From IMG/VR virus record IMGVR_UViG_3300028837_002970, positions 1 through 39,069 of that record: 39,069 nucleotides of DNA, one strand, 5' to 3'. The translations under genes and the position numbers were made by a program. Each line of letters begins with the position of its first letter. The first letter of the stretch is position 1. The notes beneath the pieces were generated by a model. That model was not told the origin of the DNA, made no database searches, and saw only the letters and a program-made list of their open reading frames with translations. Below are positions 22,615 through 30,783 of the stretch, piece after piece. The stretch is from a virus.

Positions 22615-23181
22615 ATGGCGGTTGATGCTGCAGACAATGCACTCGTAACGATAGCTGAATTCAAGGACTGGCTTAAACTGAGCGGATCAGATGATGATGA
22701 TTTTCTTCAACGGGCTATCAACGACTGGTCAGATACGATAGAGAAGCGCTTAGGGCGGGTGATTAAATCTGCCGAACATTCTGACGAACGGCACGACGGG
22801 GGCAAGCAAGCTGTTCTTCTAAAAAATATTCCGGTGACTGATATATCCTCTGTTTCAGTGGATGGGGCTGCTTTAGGATCAAGTGATTATACGGTTGATC
22901 AAGACAGCGGCATTTTAAGGCTTGTTTCGGGTAAAGCTTTCGGCGGTGGCCCTGGAAGTATCTTAGTGACATATACCGGTGGATACAGCACGGTTCCTGG
23001 CGATCTAAAGCGGTGTGTGAAGCAGATTGCGGCTCTCGAGTATTATCTATCCGGTCATGGAAGAAAAGCGCTTGCAAAACGCGGTGAGAGTACCGGTGAA
23101 GGCACGGCGACATACGAGCGCGGGCCAGAGGACCAGGAAAAGATCATGAAGCGACTTGAACGGTTATATGCGAGGCGGTAG
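22615..23181 (+). CDS. Head-tail connector (gp6-like)
   Basis: 188 residues. VTIAEFKDWLKLSGSDDDDF and AINDWSDTIEKRLGR are the usual start of HK97 gp6-type connectors. A beta domain follows (LKNIPVTDISSVSVDG, ILVTYTGGYSTVPGDLKRCV) and a C-terminal helix (KIMKRLERLYARR). It would form the ring below the portal. Bases 22514..22614 upstream hold only a fragmentary frame. Confidence 0.75.
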   Translation: MAVDAADNALVTIAEFKDWLKLSGSDDDDFLQRAINDWSDTIEKRLGRVIKSAEHSDERHDGGKQAVLLKNIPVTDISSVSVDGAALGSSDYTVDQDSGILRLVSGKAFGGGPGSILVTYTGGYSTVPGDLKRCVKQIAALEYYLSGHGRKALAKRGESTGEGTATYERGPEDQEKIMKRLERLYARR

Positions 23182-23303
23182 CCCCCTAAATCCCCCGGAG
23201 AGGGACTTGAGATTCCCGATTAAAGATTTCGGGAATGACAAAGAGGGCTTAATGTATTAAGCCCCTACAATGCAAAGAGGCAGAAGGCACAAAGGCACAG
23301 AGG
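23182..23303 (+). repeat. Dispersed repeats: CCCCC-type, A, D and B
   Basis: GCCCCCTAAATCCCCC, then a family A unit (23211..23240), a family D unit (GGGCTT...AAGCCCCTAC, 23245..23268) and family B (AGAGGCAGAAGGCACAAAGG). Four families are packed end to end in the spacer before the next ribosome site. Confidence 0.7.
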
Positions 23304-23310
23304 AAAAACG

Positions 23311-23760
23311 ATGGAACCAGATGTGAGATTTGACGGGGTAGATGATTCCAGAAGGGGCATGGATAAGACTGCAAAAGCGATGCCCGGAAGAATTTACAAA
23401 GCCGTTGTACAATCTTGCTCGCTTGTCGAAACACGAGCAAAGACACATCACCTTGCAGGAGCAACGCTTAAAGCACGTACTCATCGGTTTCAGCATTCTG
23501 TAAAATCGATTGTAAGGCGATTAGGAAATGTTATAAGCGGCAGAGTGGGAAGCCCGGTTGTGCAAGCGGCAATACACGAATACGGCGGGATTATCAGACC
23601 GAAGAATGCGAAATACTTAGTTTTTCAAATAGATAGCAAGTGGATCCGGACGAAGAAAGTTACCATGCCGAAACGTGAATGGTTACTAAAATCATACAAT
23701 GATGTTAAAGCTCAGATTGAACTGATATTCGGGCGGCAGATCGAGATATCGATAGGATAG
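23311..23760 (+). CDS. Tail completion/virion morphogenesis protein (Mu gpG/HK97 gp10-like)
   Basis: 149 residues. The pattern of a basic N-terminal helical part, GNVISGRVGSPVVQAAIHEY then GGIIRPKNAKYLVF, and a closing KKVTMPKREWLLKSY is characteristic of the gpG-type morphogenesis proteins (..vGs...YA.iHefGG.I.pk....l). It joins tail to head. ATG 23311 follows a family B repeat whose GAGGAAAA supplies the ribosome site. Confidence 0.75.
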   Translation: MEPDVRFDGVDDSRRGMDKTAKAMPGRIYKAVVQSCSLVETRAKTHHLAGATLKARTHRFQHSVKSIVRRLGNVISGRVGSPVVQAAIHEYGGIIRPKNAKYLVFQIDSKWIRTKKVTMPKREWLLKSYNDVKAQIELIFGRQIEISIG

Positions 23761-23762
23761 TG

Positions 23763-23839
23763 CCCTCACCCTGCCCTCTCCCGCAAGCGGGCGAGGGTAA
23801 TAAGGAATGGATTCCCGATTAAAGACTTCGGGAATGACA
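23763..23839 (+). repeat. Dispersed repeats C and A
   Basis: 23763..23797: CCCTCACCCTGCCCTCTC and CCGCAAGCGGGCGAGGG (family C, with a CCCGC-AA-GCGGG stem). Then 23809..23839, a family A unit. Confidence 0.75.
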
Positions 23840-23852
23840 AAAGGAAACGAGG

Positions 23853-24405
23853 ATGGCAGAAGAACCGAAACGGGAATTGATATTACAAGATCTGGAGACA
23901 ACGCTGACCGCGATAGACGGAGAGGGTCCTTACTGGACAGAAGTTAAGACAGTGAAGCGGGTGCCGCTTGTTCCGACTGAATTCGAGGGCGAGGATAAGC
24001 CGGCATTATTAATCGTGGCAACGGGAGAACCTGAGGAGATCGAGAATCAAATGAGCTATCACGATAAACGTGATCTCAGGGTCGGGATCATAGGTGTGAT
24101 GGACAGGCCGATATGGTTATGCAGCACCAGGAAAAAGCATAACTGTTCCGGACGATACAGGCAGAAGTCTCTGTTCAGAGGGATCAGATTTCCAGGAAAT
24201 AAAAAAGCCTCTATCCGGAACGGAAATATCATTATCTGTAGCGAAAAAATCTTTGCCAGAGGTGAAAAAGGTTAAACCTAAACGTTCACGCAAAATCATA
24301 CAGAAAAAAAATAAAGGGACAGAGGCAAAAGGGACAGAGACAGAAGAGGCAAAGGCAGATGTGAAACCTGCCCCTACGAAAATACAAGGAGGTAAAAGGA
24401 AATGA
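23853..24405 (+). pseudogene. Tail-completion gene joined out of frame to a DUF2635-like gene
   Basis: From ATG 23853 the first 80 residues (LQDLETTLTAIDGEGPYWTE, VPLVPTEFEGEDKPALLIV, DLRVGIIGVM) look like a tail terminator/completion protein. After GVMD (about 24097) the frame turns to unlikely residues and stops at 24275. In the +1 frame the DNA reads GYAAPGKSITVPDDTGRSL, CSEGSDFQEIK and a lysine-rich tail ending at TGA 24403..24405, which overlaps the next start as ATGA. That part resembles DUF2635 (Mu gp38) but has no start. Family B and D repeats provide its last residues. A single base less in GGCCG (24103..24107) would fuse the two frames. Confidence 0.5.
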
Positions 24406-25394
24406 GTGATATATACGCATACGGACGAGAACAGATTGTATTTGTTAAAGCAGAGGGTGCGGATGCTTACGGAACGCTTGTACATCCTGCAGGCGGGGAT
24501 GCGATCAAGGTACTCTCGTGTAAGATGAACATATCCCAGGAACGTAAGGACCGGTTAGAGAAAGGCAGTACACGATCTATAATCAGCAGGTTTACCGGCA
24601 GGAAATCGGCGGACTGGTCGATTGAAAAATATTCGCTGCCATCAGGATCGAAGGGCACAAAACCGGATGATGCTGTTCTCTGGGAAGCGATGTTCGGTAA
24701 AGAAGAAGTTCACCAGGACACGAGTGTCGATTATATACTGCTGGCTGAGCCTTCGATTTCACTGAGTATATTCAACGATGTTGGTCCGCACCGTGAGGCG
24801 ATATGCGGCGCTGTCCCTTCCAAATGGTCATTCAAATTCGGCGGCGGAGACGAACCGAAGGTGACATTCTCGGGTGAGGCAAAGGATCACTATCTCTGCG
24901 GGAGTACGCTGAATGCACAGGTGGCAAGCCAGTCGAGCGGAGCTGCTGTCGTACCTCTGCCGCTGACTCCTACAACGATCGGCAATGTTATCCCTGTGAT
25001 CGTGGGGAATGTGAAAATCGGGACACCCGAAATATTGATAACAGGCTGTAGTTTCGATGTTGATCAAAAAGTTGGACTGCGGAATGATGAGTTCGGATCG
25101 GAATCAGCGAGTGGATTCAGACATCCGGACTTCAGAGAAGTGACCTGCTCGCTCGATCTTTATTTTAAGAAAAACGCAGCGAAATGGCTCAACGATGCCA
25201 AGAGATTCACGGCACAGGATATCGAGGTCAACCTGGGAGATACAGAGGGGTATAAAATGGAGATCGATGCTAATCAGGTAGAGTTCGAGATCCCGAATAT
25301 AGATGTCCCTGATAGCGACGAGTGCACGATTTCATTAGCAGGGAAATGCCTTGGATCCGCAGGTGAAGACGAAATAGTTGTAAAATTCCATTAA
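24402..25394 (+). CDS. Tail tube protein
   Basis: 330 residues, beta-rich. The N-terminus (VKAEGADAYGTLVHPAGGDA) and the later KWSFKFGGGDEPKVTFSGEA, GCSFDVDQKVGLRNDEFG and TISLAGKCLG fit tail tube proteins of the long-tailed, phage-tube fold type. It lies after the tail-completion gene and two genes before the chaperone and tape measure, the expected place. AGGAGG precedes the start. The frame is intact. Confidence 0.7.
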   Translation: MSDIYAYGREQIVFVKAEGADAYGTLVHPAGGDAIKVLSCKMNISQERKDRLEKGSTRSIISRFTGRKSADWSIEKYSLPSGSKGTKPDDAVLWEAMFGKEEVHQDTSVDYILLAEPSISLSIFNDVGPHREAICGAVPSKWSFKFGGGDEPKVTFSGEAKDHYLCGSTLNAQVASQSSGAAVVPLPLTPTTIGNVIPVIVGNVKIGTPEILITGCSFDVDQKVGLRNDEFGSESASGFRHPDFREVTCSLDLYFKKNAAKWLNDAKRFTAQDIEVNLGDTEGYKMEIDANQVEFEIPNIDVPDSDECTISLAGKCLGSAGEDEIVVKFH

Positions 25395-25400
25395 GATATG

Positions 25401-25478
25401 CCCTCACCCTACCCTCTCCCGCAAGCGGGCGAGGGGAATAAGGAAATGATAATGGGCAGGCGCAAGACTTGCCCCTAC
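25401..25478 (+). repeat. Dispersed repeats C and D
   Basis: 25401..25436 is a family C unit with the CCCGC-AA-GCGGG stem. 25454..25478 is a family D unit (GGGCAGGCGCAAGACTTGCC, CCTAC). Confidence 0.75.
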
Positions 25479-25503
25479 ATAAAATTGAAAAGGAGAATAT
25501 ATC

Positions 25504-26115
25504 ATGTCAGTAACATATCCTTTTAATCCAAGCGGTCAGGAGATAAAATCCGATGTAGTTAGTGAGGATCTCGACCGTAGTTTTATTACACATTTTGAGG
25601 TTTCGGCGGAAGATGCAGTTGCAGCCAGTACCACCGGTGTTCATGCGGCAGTCACGGATAACGGTTCAGAGCAGGAGATTACAACCGAAATTACCGATCC
25701 GGCGGTACCGAGAAGTATCACGGCTACGGCAGGAGGTACCGGTGGTGATATCAAGGCGATTCAGGTGACTATCGAAGGCACCAATTTCTTAGATGCTGCG
25801 ATAAGTGAAACGCTGCCGGCATTCACAGTGGATACGCCAGGAACGGTCGAGGGCAGCAAAGCTTTCAAGACGGTCACCAAAATCACTATTCCTGCACACG
25901 ACGATACCGGCGCTACCACGTCCATCGGCTGGGGTGATAAGTTAGGGCTGCCATATAAACGGGAGATTATATCCTGTATCGATGCATTCCTGGATAAAGC
26001 AAAGGAAGGGACTGCACCGGCACTCACAGTTCATGTTGACAATATCGAGAGCAATACGATCGATTTGAATTCCGCATTAGACGGGACGAAGGTGGATGCA
26101 TTTCTGGTGATATGA
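25504..26115 (+). CDS. Virion decoration-like protein, copy 2
   Basis: 203 residues, the same length as the gene at 21402 and clearly its paralogue (shared PRSITATAGGTG, AFTVDTPGTVEGSKAFKTVT, IGWGDKLGLPY, ESNTIDLNSAL). It sits after the tail tube rather than after the capsid. It may decorate the tail, or the duplication may be recent and redundant. ATG 25504 follows AAGGAG. Confidence 0.65.
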   Translation: MSVTYPFNPSGQEIKSDVVSEDLDRSFITHFEVSAEDAVAASTTGVHAAVTDNGSEQEITTEITDPAVPRSITATAGGTGGDIKAIQVTIEGTNFLDAAISETLPAFTVDTPGTVEGSKAFKTVTKITIPAHDDTGATTSIGWGDKLGLPYKREIISCIDAFLDKAKEGTAPALTVHVDNIESNTIDLNSALDGTKVDAFLVI

Positions 26116-26219
26116 GGTAAGGCAGAAGGCAGAAGGGGATAAGGCAGAAGGGGATTCCCGTTTTCACGGGAATGACAGGAGAGAAATCGGGAATGACAGG
26201 AGAGAAATCGGGAATGACA
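26116..26219 (+). repeat. Dispersed repeats B and A
   Basis: AAGGCAGAAGGCAGAAGGGG (B) twice, then the compact A form with CCCGTTTTCACGGG (26152..26177), and two further tandem AATCGGGAATGACAGG blocks 21 bases apart. Confidence 0.75.
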
Positions 26220-26237
26220 GGAAATGTAAAATAAAAA

Positions 26238-26339
26238 ACAGAGCTGTGGCGAAAGCACAAATACTGACACACTTTCGATTCTCTTATGAACTGAGAATGG
26301 CTGACGAGCACAGACAGGTGAGAGACCTGCCAGTTCTGT
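26238..26339 (+). ncRNA. Multi-stem RNA candidate before the tail chaperone
   Basis: The closing stem ACAGAGCT/AGTTCTGT (26238..26245 with 26332..26339, one G-U) encloses a hairpin capped by GAAA (TGTGGC-GAAA-GCACA, one bulge), a hairpin GATTCTC/GAGAATG (26278..26299) and a hairpin CAGGT-GAGAG-ACCTG (26315..26328). An alternative pairing CGAAAG/CTTTCG (26250..26277) exists. No gene covers it, and the chaperone starts 13 bases after. It could be a leader controlling translation. Confidence 0.45.
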
Positions 26340-26351
26340 AATAACGAAAGG

Positions 26352-26828
26352 ATGGATGGAATGGACTGGATTACCTATGTACCGGAGTATGACGGGAACC
26401 GTGACAGACCGGAAGATAAACGGATCACGGTAGAGATTCTTCCGCTCACAGTACGTGAAGTACGGAGGATCTCAGGCGGAATCACCGCAAAACGTGCCAA
26501 AGGCGGTGGATTCAAAACCAACCAGGGTGAAATATCGCTGAAGACATTCGAAAATCATGCAAGAGATATCCGCAATCTCGATTACGAGGGGAAGCAAATC
26601 ACGACGGTGGAGGAGCTTTTAGACACGACATATATCGAGTTAGCGGATGAGATCGAGGCAGCAATAAGTGATGTTTCGATTTTGAACGAGGGCGATATAA
26701 AAAACTTCAGATCGCAGTCCGGTGGTTCGCCCGTAAAGAACCCTGGGACTGCGACGAATGCGATGACAGGCGTCAAAAAGCACGTAACTGCGGAGGAGAA
26801 TACCGGGGAGAAGACGGACGACCGGTAG
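26352..26828 (+). CDS. Tail assembly chaperone (short form)
   Basis: 158 residues, ATG 26352. A compact beta/alpha N-terminus (ITVEILPLTVREVRRISGGI) and helical middle (EELLDTTYIELADEIEAAIS) fit gpG-type chaperones. It stops with two stop codons in a row (26826..26831). The -1 frame continues downstream with a typical extension, as in most long-tailed phages, where both forms guide tape-measure folding. It stands directly before the tape measure gene. Confidence 0.65.
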   Translation: MDGMDWITYVPEYDGNRDRPEDKRITVEILPLTVREVRRISGGITAKRAKGGGFKTNQGEISLKTFENHARDIRNLDYEGKQITTVEELLDTTYIELADEIEAAISDVSILNEGDIKNFRSQSGGSPVKNPGTATNAMTGVKKHVTAEENTGEKTDDR

Positions 26829-27076
26829 TAGTCCTGGGTAAAAATATACTGAAAGAATGTCCGAACAGTTTCATCAGCGACTGGTCGAAAGAAATGATTA
26901 ACCTTTTCCATCTCTGCCACACCGCCAGTCCATCCCCGGGGGGGCTCGTAGTCATCGCGGGCCCCCTTCCCTTAAAAGGGGGAGTTATGGACCAGGATAA
27001 TGCAACGATGGAAGCATTTTCGGTGATACGTGATGAGATGATACAGTTGAGTGCAGAAAAAAGTAAGAAGAAGTGA
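26800..27076 (+). CDS. Chaperone extension in the -1 frame (GT form)
   Basis: In the -1 frame relative to 26352 the DNA reads GEDGRPVVVLGKNILKECPN, SFISDWSKEMINLFHLCH and ends at 27076. Motifs such as PVVVLGKN.L..CP..FI..W are usual for the T half of the G-GT chaperone. It has no start of its own at the proper place. Slippage should occur before 26828, perhaps at GGGGAG (26805..26810) or CAAAAAG (26774..26780); neither is a classical heptamer. About 13 residues (LVVIAGPLPLKGG) are encoded by a repeat inserted in frame at 26938..26985. Confidence 0.55.
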
Positions 27077-27093
27077 AGGGAGAAGGGGAAATG

Positions 27094-27176
27094 CCCTCAC
27101 CCTGCCCTCTCCCGCAAGCGGGCGAGGGGTTGAGGATCGATCCACCTTGATCCCCCTTATTAAGGGGGAAAGGTAA
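27094..27176 (+). repeat. Dispersed repeat C and CCCCCTT palindrome
   Basis: 27094..27129 is a family C unit. 27146..27176 is TTGATCCCCCTTATTAAGGG with GGGAAAGG, a palindrome related to the one inside the chaperone extension. Confidence 0.7.
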
Positions 27177-27182
27177 GAGGAA

Positions 27183-30100
27183 ATGGCTAAAGATTATACA
27201 GTGGCGGTTCATATCAATGCGAGGGACAACGCTTCGGGAGTGGTGGAGAAGTTCTCGAAGGGTTTTTCCAAATGGATGAACCGTGCTGTCATAGCGGCTA
27301 TTGCAGCGGCGGCTGCATTCAGTACCATGTCCATGAAATGGGGCATGGATTATGAGGCACAGATGTCGGCTGTGAAGGCTGTTTCTCAGGCTACTGCAGG
27401 AGAGATGGCGGCACTCTCAGAGAAGGCGAAACAGCTTGGCAGGGATTCCGCTTACAGCGCCACCGAGTCTGCTCAGGGGATGGAAGAACTGTTGAAGGCG
27501 GGGCTTTCTGTCGCCGATACCTTAAATTCAGTAGGCTCCGCGCTAGATCTGGCAGCAGCGGGCGGTATCGAGGTAGCAGAAGCTGCAAAGATAGCCGCAC
27601 AGGCACTGAATATATTTGACCTTCCAGCCACAGCCACAACACATGTAGCAGATGTATTAGCGCAGGCAGCATCTTCTACGGCAACCGGTGTTATTGAGTT
27701 AGGAGAGGCAATGAAATATGCAGGACCTGTCGCATCGGGACTAGGAGTATCTCTCGAGGATACCGTTAGTATGTTAGCTTTGATGAGTAAAGCCGGTATA
27801 GAATCAACTATGGCAGGCACCACATTCCGCAATGTCATGATGAGCATAGTAGATCCAACCGATGAAGCAAATAAAGTCTTAAAAGATTTGGGCATAAACA
27901 CAGTAAATGCCCAGGGTAAATTTTTAAAAATGGATGAAATACTCGAACAGTTCACGCCTGAAATTCTCGATACAGCACAGGGCATTGCTTTTATGAATAA
28001 AGTATTCGGTGCACGCGGCGCGCCCGGAATGATACAGCTTATTAAGGAAGGGTCTGTAAACTTTAAAGAATTTAGAGACGAAATGAAAGCATCGGACGGT
28101 GTCGCAAAAACCATGGCGGAAGTACGGCTGGATAATCTGAAAGGTGCATTCACGATGCTGAAAGCAAGCATAGAGGGAGTCGGGATAGCGTTAGTTTTAG
28201 GCGGTGAAAACAGCCTTGCCGGCGGGATGAAGAAATTTATTGTAGAAGGGATTATACCGGTAATAAACAATACGGCAAAGTGGATCGAGCAGGTCGGCGG
28301 GCTGCCGGGTGTGTTGAAGATGGCGTGGGAGATATTAGTCGCGTTCGGGACGGAAGTAAAAGTTGCACTTGTTAATCTTTTTACCGACTGGGAAACATTC
28401 AAAGCATTTGCAATTATGTTCGGACAAACACTGGCAATAGCTATTGGATCGCTATCATTGTTTGCAACCGAAGTGATGATAGCAATTGTCAATGTGGCAG
28501 CAGTTGCCTGGCTGCCTTTAGTGGCACCACTCGCGGTTGTTATCAGCCAGTTGAAGGAACTCTTTGTAATCTTCCTAAACTGGTTAGGGCCGAAGTTTAT
28601 AAATGCTATCAATACTCTAATAAGCCCATTCAGATGGCTTATGGATAAAATCGGTATAGAGATAGGAGAATTTGACTGGACACCATTAACAGTCGAACCA
28701 GCACTTACCATGGAGGAAGTATTCCCTGCATCAATAAAGGTGGTTGCTGATGCAATCGGGAACGGGAAAGATAGGATTATAGCCAGTGCATACGATTTAA
28801 AGAATAATTTTAAATTGGTAGGTGAAGGTTTGAGGGAAGCACTTCTTATTGCCAATCCTGATCTTTTGAATTTTCCGGAGAAACTCGATGAAATAGTGAA
28901 GTCTTATGAAAAAGTCGGGACTGCGGCTGTGGAGAGTGCGGAGGAAGCGGCGGCGGTAGTGGGACCCGGGTCACCATTGGATGAGAATACAAAAAAAGCA
29001 GGGGAAAATATCACAACGAGTTTCATAAAGGGTTGGCAGAATTATATAAAATCGATTCCGACGTTCTTAGAGCAGGTCGAGGCAAATGTATATCACATGG
29101 GGCTTGCGATAGAGCGGAGTCTGGCGGACAGTTTTGAAATGTTTTTCCGGACGGGAACATTTTCATTCAAGGTTTTTGCGGAAGAGGTAAAGGAGAGTTT
29201 CTGGAAGATGTTAGCGGATATGGCTTCGAAGACACTTATAGAGGAAATAGTCGGAGGTGCAGTGGGTTATATGACGGATCTTTTCACCGGCGATGAGGAA
29301 GGCGATAAGGGATTTGCGAAGATAAAAAAGGATGGATTAAAACTCTGGGAAGATCTGGGAAAAGCTGTTGAAACTGCTGCTTCAATAGCAGGAAAAGTAT
29401 GGGAAGCCGGTGCATATATTGCCATAAAAGCCTGGGAAGGATTGAAATGGATCGGAAGTTTCAGTGTTGATGCAGCCGCATATCTTGCCGGCGCTGCCTG
29501 GGCCGGTGCAGGTGCTATTGCCAAATTAGCCTGGGCAGGATTGAAATGGATCGGGAGTTTTAGTGTCAGTGCTGCTGCGACTGCTGCAGGGCTTGCGTGG
29601 GCAGGCGGAGCTTCCATAGCAAAATTAGCCTGGGCAGGATTGAAATGGATCGGGAGTTTCAGTGTCGATGCTGCTGCGACTGCGGCAGGGCTTGCCTGGG
29701 CCGGCGGAGCTGCGATTGCCTGTGCTGCGTGGGAGCTTTTAAAATGGATCGGGAGTTTCAGTGTCAGTGCTGCTGCGACTGCGGCAGGATTTGCGTGGGC
29801 GGTTGGGGCTGCTGTTGCAAAGCTTGCCTGGGCAGGGCTCAAGTGGTTAGCAAGTTTTTCTGTATCAGCGGCAGCTGAAGCAGCCGGGTTAGCATGGTCA
29901 ATAGCTGCGTGGGTAGCGAATATGGCTTGGCAAGCACTCAAGTGGTTAGCAAGTTTTTCTGTATCAGCGGCAGCTGAAGCAGCGAATATGGCTTGGCAAG
30001 CACTCAAGTGGTTAGCAAGTTTTTCTGTATCAGCGGCAGCTGAAGCAGCCGGGTTAGCATGGTCAATAGCTGCGTGGGTAGCGAATATAGCTTGGCAAGC

Positions 30101-30767
30101 ACTCAAGTGGTTAGCAAGTTTTTCTGTATCAGCGGCAGCTACGGCAGCAGGGACAGCTTGGGCATCAGCAGCGACAACGGCAACAACTGCTTGGTCAACC
30201 TTTGCAGCTATTGTAGCAGGAATTGGGACAGCATTATTATATATAACTGAGGCTGGCGTAGCGATTGGGAGTGCCTTTGCTACAGGTGCGGTTATGGCAA
30301 TAGCAGCATTAGCACCATTACTTGCAGCACTTTGGGCGGCATATGAACTGGCTGTAGCGTTAGGTATAATTAAAGAAAAAGAAGGAAAATATTACGGTAC
30401 CGACCCGCATATAGATTACGGGCCTAAACCGTTTCCTATCGATCAACCAAATCCATTTGCAAAAGCAGCAGGATATCAATACGGCGGACTGATACCGGGG
30501 ATAACGGGACAGGGACGGTTTATATACGCACATGCGGGAGAAGGAGTGCTGAATCAGCGGGCAATGAGTTTTATCGGGGAGGGCGGACTGAACAGGATGA
30601 ATGAAGGCAGTACACCGATGAAACATATAACGATTATTATACAAGCACTTGATGGCAGTGATGTCGAACGTGTTTTTGAAGATAAGTTATTGCCATTGAT
30701 ACAGGAAAAAACAGAAGCAGGTGTCGAGGTTATACATGAACGCGGGATCAAGCATGAGACGGCGTGA
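27183..30767 (+). CDS. Tape measure protein
   Basis: 1194 residues. The N-terminus has a TP901-type core (TTFRNVMMSIVDPTDEANKV, IAFMNKVFGARGAPGMIQLI). Long helical segments and hydrophobic stretches (about 30-50, 390-460) follow. Residues about 750-1005 are eight tandem 33-residue repeats of the form LKWIGSFSVSAAATAAG. A glycine-rich tail region ends the protein (YQYGGLIPGITGQGRFIYAH). It sets tail length and is ejected with DNA. The frame is intact. AAGGTAAGAGGAA supplies the ribosome site. Confidence 0.9.
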   Translation: MAKDYTVAVHINARDNASGVVEKFSKGFSKWMNRAVIAAIAAAAAFSTMSMKWGMDYEAQMSAVKAVSQATAGEMAALSEKAKQLGRDSAYSATESAQGMEELLKAGLSVADTLNSVGSALDLAAAGGIEVAEAAKIAAQALNIFDLPATATTHVADVLAQAASSTATGVIELGEAMKYAGPVASGLGVSLEDTVSMLALMSKAGIESTMAGTTFRNVMMSIVDPTDEANKVLKDLGINTVNAQGKFLKMDEILEQFTPEILDTAQGIAFMNKVFGARGAPGMIQLIKEGSVNFKEFRDEMKASDGVAKTMAEVRLDNLKGAFTMLKASIEGVGIALVLGGENSLAGGMKKFIVEGIIPVINNTAKWIEQVGGLPGVLKMAWEILVAFGTEVKVALVNLFTDWETFKAFAIMFGQTLAIAIGSLSLFATEVMIAIVNVAAVAWLPLVAPLAVVISQLKELFVIFLNWLGPKFINAINTLISPFRWLMDKIGIEIGEFDWTPLTVEPALTMEEVFPASIKVVADAIGNGKDRIIASAYDLKNNFKLVGEGLREALLIANPDLLNFPEKLDEIVKSYEKVGTAAVESAEEAAAVVGPGSPLDENTKKAGENITTSFIKGWQNYIKSIPTFLEQVEANVYHMGLAIERSLADSFEMFFRTGTFSFKVFAEEVKESFWKMLADMASKTLIEEIVGGAVGYMTDLFTGDEEGDKGFAKIKKDGLKLWEDLGKAVETAASIAGKVWEAGAYIAIKAWEGLKWIGSFSVDAAAYLAGAAWAGAGAIAKLAWAGLKWIGSFSVSAAATAAGLAWAGGASIAKLAWAGLKWIGSFSVDAAATAAGLAWAGGAAIACAAWELLKWIGSFSVSAAATAAGFAWAVGAAVAKLAWAGLKWLASFSVSAAAEAAGLAWSIAAWVANMAWQALKWLASFSVSAAAEAANMAWQALKWLASFSVSAAAEAAGLAWSIAAWVANIAWQALKWLASFSVSAAATAAGTAWASAATTATTAWSTFAAIVAGIGTALLYITEAGVAIGSAFATGAVMAIAALAPLLAALWAAYELAVALGIIKEKEGKYYGTDPHIDYGPKPFPIDQPNPFAKAAGYQYGGLIPGITGQGRFIYAHAGEGVLNQRAMSFIGEGGLNRMNEGSTPMKHITIIIQALDGSDVERVFEDKLLPLIQEKTEAGVEVIHERGIKHETA
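29440..30200 (+). repeat. Eight tandem 99-bp repeats in tape measure gene
   Basis: Units begin near 29442, 29541, 29640, 29739, 29838, 29937, 30003 and 30102. The sixth is 33 bp short. Units 5 and 7 differ by about one base over 100, so the last duplication is recent. Units 1-4 (LKWIGSFSV) and 5-8 (LKWLASFSV) form two subtypes. All changes are in multiples of three and keep the frame. Confidence 0.85.
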
Positions 30768-30783
30768 ATTGTGAATGATGAAT

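Noticed and set aside
26238-26350. Possible hammerhead ribozyme (CTGACGA with GAAA nearby)
   Set aside because: CUGACGA and GAAA with a stem II-like pairing are present, but no stem III leading to a UH cleavage site can be formed, and stem I has a mismatch next to the core.
27473-28855. Minus-strand frame of 460 residues
   Set aside because: It lies opposite the well-supported tape measure gene; low-complexity Ser/Ala/Ile composition without domains.
29267-30106. Long minus-strand frame of 279 residues
   Set aside because: It is the shadow of the tandem repeats in the tape measure gene.
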